A DNA stretch of 64,000 nt from Nomia melanderi (Eukaryota > Arthropoda > Insecta > Hymenoptera > Halictidae): NCBI RefSeq assembly GCF_051020985.1, contig NC_134999.1:868001-932000 (forward strand), written 5' to 3'. Shown in pieces: positions 61,560-64,000 of the stretch. Position 1 is the first letter of the stretch. The number at the start of each line of letters is the position of its first letter. Below the pieces are notes generated by a model. The model did no database searches. It had not been told where the DNA came from and saw nothing but the letters and a program-made list of their open reading frames with translations. The position numbers and the translations under genes are program-made.

Positions 61560-62420
61560 GTGTTGTGGTCTAGAGAAAGTTTTGTGCTCGCGATTTGAAC
61601 TATGTATTATTTGGCCTGTTAATTCGGAAATGTCCACTTCCAACGCGATATTAATTGCGATGGACGATATTTTACTTGAACAGGAAGTAAATTATAAATA
61701 AAAGTTAACAAGACTTTACTGGTTTGCAACAGTGCGGAGTGTTAATGTTCTCGGACGATGTCTTGAGCTGATCTGCCGGTCTGATTTCTTCGGCGTTTTT
61801 CTAATGTGATGCTGGCATGAACGTGAAAAGTTTTTTGGAAAAAGACACAACTTGATGTCCACGTTAACTCTCTGTACCATGGCAGAAGCGTAGCTCTTAG
61901 CTCTTAGTCAAATAGCCCTTGACTGCTTGCCATGATGATGAGACCTTGTAAGTGTAAAACTTCAGGTTCGCACAAACTCGGAGTTCTGGACATCGTTTTC
62001 AAAAATAAGGAACTTTCTCCACACTTGAAGTGCAGATGCCTAAAAACTCCGGCTTATTGCAGGTTCAGTGTTGAGGGGCTGTCCGTTTTGGGCTTGCTTA
62101 TACCTACGTTATAACTGGCTTGTGTCGATTGTGTGCCGCAACAGTTAGTTTATTTAATAACAAATGCGGATTAGGTTGCATCCCGAGAAAACATTGCATT
62201 TTGATGGAAAGGAAACATTGTTTTAAATCCGACTACAGAGTCGAAGGTTTGGCCACCGCGCGAGCACCGTTCTTGCCGGTGGATAAATTCTCCACCAATA
62301 AAAAGAAATTCCTTCAGAATCCACCATTAGGAAAATTATTAATTCTGAAAGTTTCCAACAACCGTGCCACTCACTGTCAAAAAATGAGTGGTAGGTAGCA
62401 AAAAATGAGGCAGTTTTGTC
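61560..62420 (+). other. CG-richer unassigned block with short adjacent frames
   Basis: Composition is more balanced than the flanks, with two plus-strand frames in different phases (61932-62114 and 62120-62398; 60 and 92 codons). The second contains PFLPVDKFSTNKKKFLQNPP. An AAATAAAAG signal lies at about 61697. It could be a decayed gene or an LTR-element remnant. I recognise no family. Confidence 0.25.
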
Positions 62421-64000
62421 TTTCTGCTCATTTTAATTTTTAGTGAAGCCAAATTCGCCGAAAAGTTAAACTCCAAAACTACATAAAAATTCTTCATATC
62501 ATTGGGGTTAATCATATAAACCTAATTAGGAAATTTTTAACATTTTTTTTGTCTATCCATCATCGTAAAACGTTTTTTTCTGTGTCGTGTGACTGTTTAA
62601 TCAGTTAATTGCGTTCGACTAGTCTACACGTCATCTTAAAACGCAAAGGGATACTAATTGTTTTAAAAAACAATTACTTATCTTTTCAGGTAAATGTGTA
62701 GTTCTTTTTCACTTTACTTTAGTTGTTCGTTAGGATATACATATTACCACCGCATTTGCCGCGACTTTGACGAGTATACACTTCACTGTTAGATTTGATT
62801 TTGCACCCCATCAGAGATTTTTCAAACTAAGTTCCACAATTAACAGATTAAAAACGGTAATAATTTTTTGGCCGTGTCTGGTGAAAAATGATATCGTAAG
62901 ATAACAAATTACTAACTATTTATATAGCAATAGTAATTTCTACGAGCTACTCTTCCATTCGTAAAATACTCGAAACGGTTGGAATAGTCGCTAAACGGTT
63001 TTTTAAAAACACAAATAAACATCAAAAGACATGAAAGATATTGGAAGGAATATTAATACATTTTGATCGTATTTTTATTTTTATGTAATATACAGTTGTA
63101 CATCTTGAAATACATTTTTTATAAAATAATATTTTTGTAAGTGGTTGCCACAACAATTTAAAAATTAATGATCTAATTTACTTAGAATTTAGCAAATATA
63201 CATATTTAGTATGTGAATGTCCCTTTACCGTTCGAATTAGAATTTTAGAAGTTAATGCTTATAGAATTCGATTTATTTAAAAGAAATACTGCATACTTCT
63301 TAGATATACATTAATTAATCAACAAAATTTAACTTGAAAATGTTTGATAGTTTTCTGTAAACAGATTTCCGTAAATTTCCGTACTTTTTACTTTCACAGT
63401 ACGGAAACCACTGAAGTAATTTCTAAGAGTTTAATTATTAATATAAAACTTAATAAAATGTTATTAAATTTATTGATTGTAGATTCTATACATCCTGCGT
63501 GCAATGTGTGTATATAGCTGTATACTTACATATCTGTTTCTCTTGATTCGTAGTAATTGCGCTCCTTTAGCACACACGCGGGCGCGTTACGTACCCCCAC
63601 ACACACATATACATAAACTATTTTTCATCTTGCATAATTACTTGTTTTATAACACTCCATACTAAACACGCGTTTCAATAAGCATACGTAATATTGGATA
63701 TATAGTGTTAATTATATTAAGTAATTCAGTTTTATATGATTGCCATGAGGTGTAGACATTTTTTGAGACGTTAATAGGTGCAAGTTGTAATTAATGCTGA
63801 ATCTTTGAGCATTTATGACTTGAATATTCAAACGTCTGAAATTCCAGCCGTCCAAAAGTTTGAACACATTCGTGCACGTGTCGGTATAATGTCTTGCATG
63901 TTTGGTCTGAGTGATTTCGAATTGACTTGATCTGGCTCAAAATGGTTCAAACTAGCTCTTGAACAGACTGGAATAGTACATCGAATGCTCTCTCCGATTC
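62421..64000. other. AT-rich non-coding end of window
   Basis: There is a short CG-rich and (CA)n stretch at 63570-63610 and otherwise no assignable feature. Confidence 0.45.

Overview
The window reads as non-coding nuclear DNA from an insect, most likely a hymenopteran such as a bee. That guess rests on general character: roughly 30% GC by eye, isolated CpG-rich patches, jockey-type LINE relics, TTAA-flanked miniature elements and a Tc3-like transposase relic. No sequence here names a species. No open reading frame exceeds about 140 codons, no rRNA or convincing tRNA was found, and no complete gene is present. The DNA is best seen as long introns or intergenic sequence filled with decayed mobile elements. 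A few short pieces look like exons but none could be assigned to a family.

Layout. 1-7 kb is featureless AT-rich DNA. 7.0-7.2 kb holds a foldback, and 8.1-9.5 kb a jockey-type reverse transcriptase relic on the minus strand. At 14.5-15.1 and 19.8-20.2 kb are copies of one CAGGGTGT-ended repeat, in opposite orientations. A pyrimidine tract at 16.5-16.7 kb is followed by a possible 5' exon. Around 22-23.5 kb lie two long inverted-repeat elements of one family, with further pieces at 50.7 and 59.2 kb. TTAA-ended (piggyBac-like) miniature elements lie at 19.4, 29.2, 29.4, 32.9 and 50.5 kb. A CpG-rich patch with a 10-bp tandem array sits at 30.0 kb. A Tc3-like transposase relic lies at 37.4-38.2 kb, between two short exon-like pieces with matching splice phase (34.7 and 38.6 kb). 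A probable solo LTR is at 40.3-40.7 kb, and two more inverted-repeat elements at 41.2-42.1 kb.

The most informative stretch is 44.1-46.1 kb. A decayed jockey-type LINE on the minus strand keeps ORF1, with its RNA-binding region and CCHC knuckle, and the start of the ORF2 endonuclease. It is interrupted by a 257-bp TG...CA solo LTR flanked by the 4-bp duplication ATAT. Removing the LTR and one ATAT makes the LINE reading frame continuous, so the LTR boundaries are well supported. Inside this LTR, at 45260-45329 on the plus strand, is a sequence with the architecture of a type III hammerhead self-cleaving ribozyme. It has the CTGATGA and GAAA core strands, three helices, and two loops with 8 perfectly complementary bases. 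Type III hammerheads in short LTRs are known from plant retrozymes. A retrozyme-like LTR in an insect genome is the main candidate for an undescribed system here. This copy has G at the cleavage-site position and one mismatch at the base of helix II, so it is probably inactive.

From 56.8 to 59.1 kb three foldback elements lie within 2.3 kb, each one long inverted repeat. At least two of them share arm sequence. The remainder of the window, 59.3-64 kb, shows nothing assignable.
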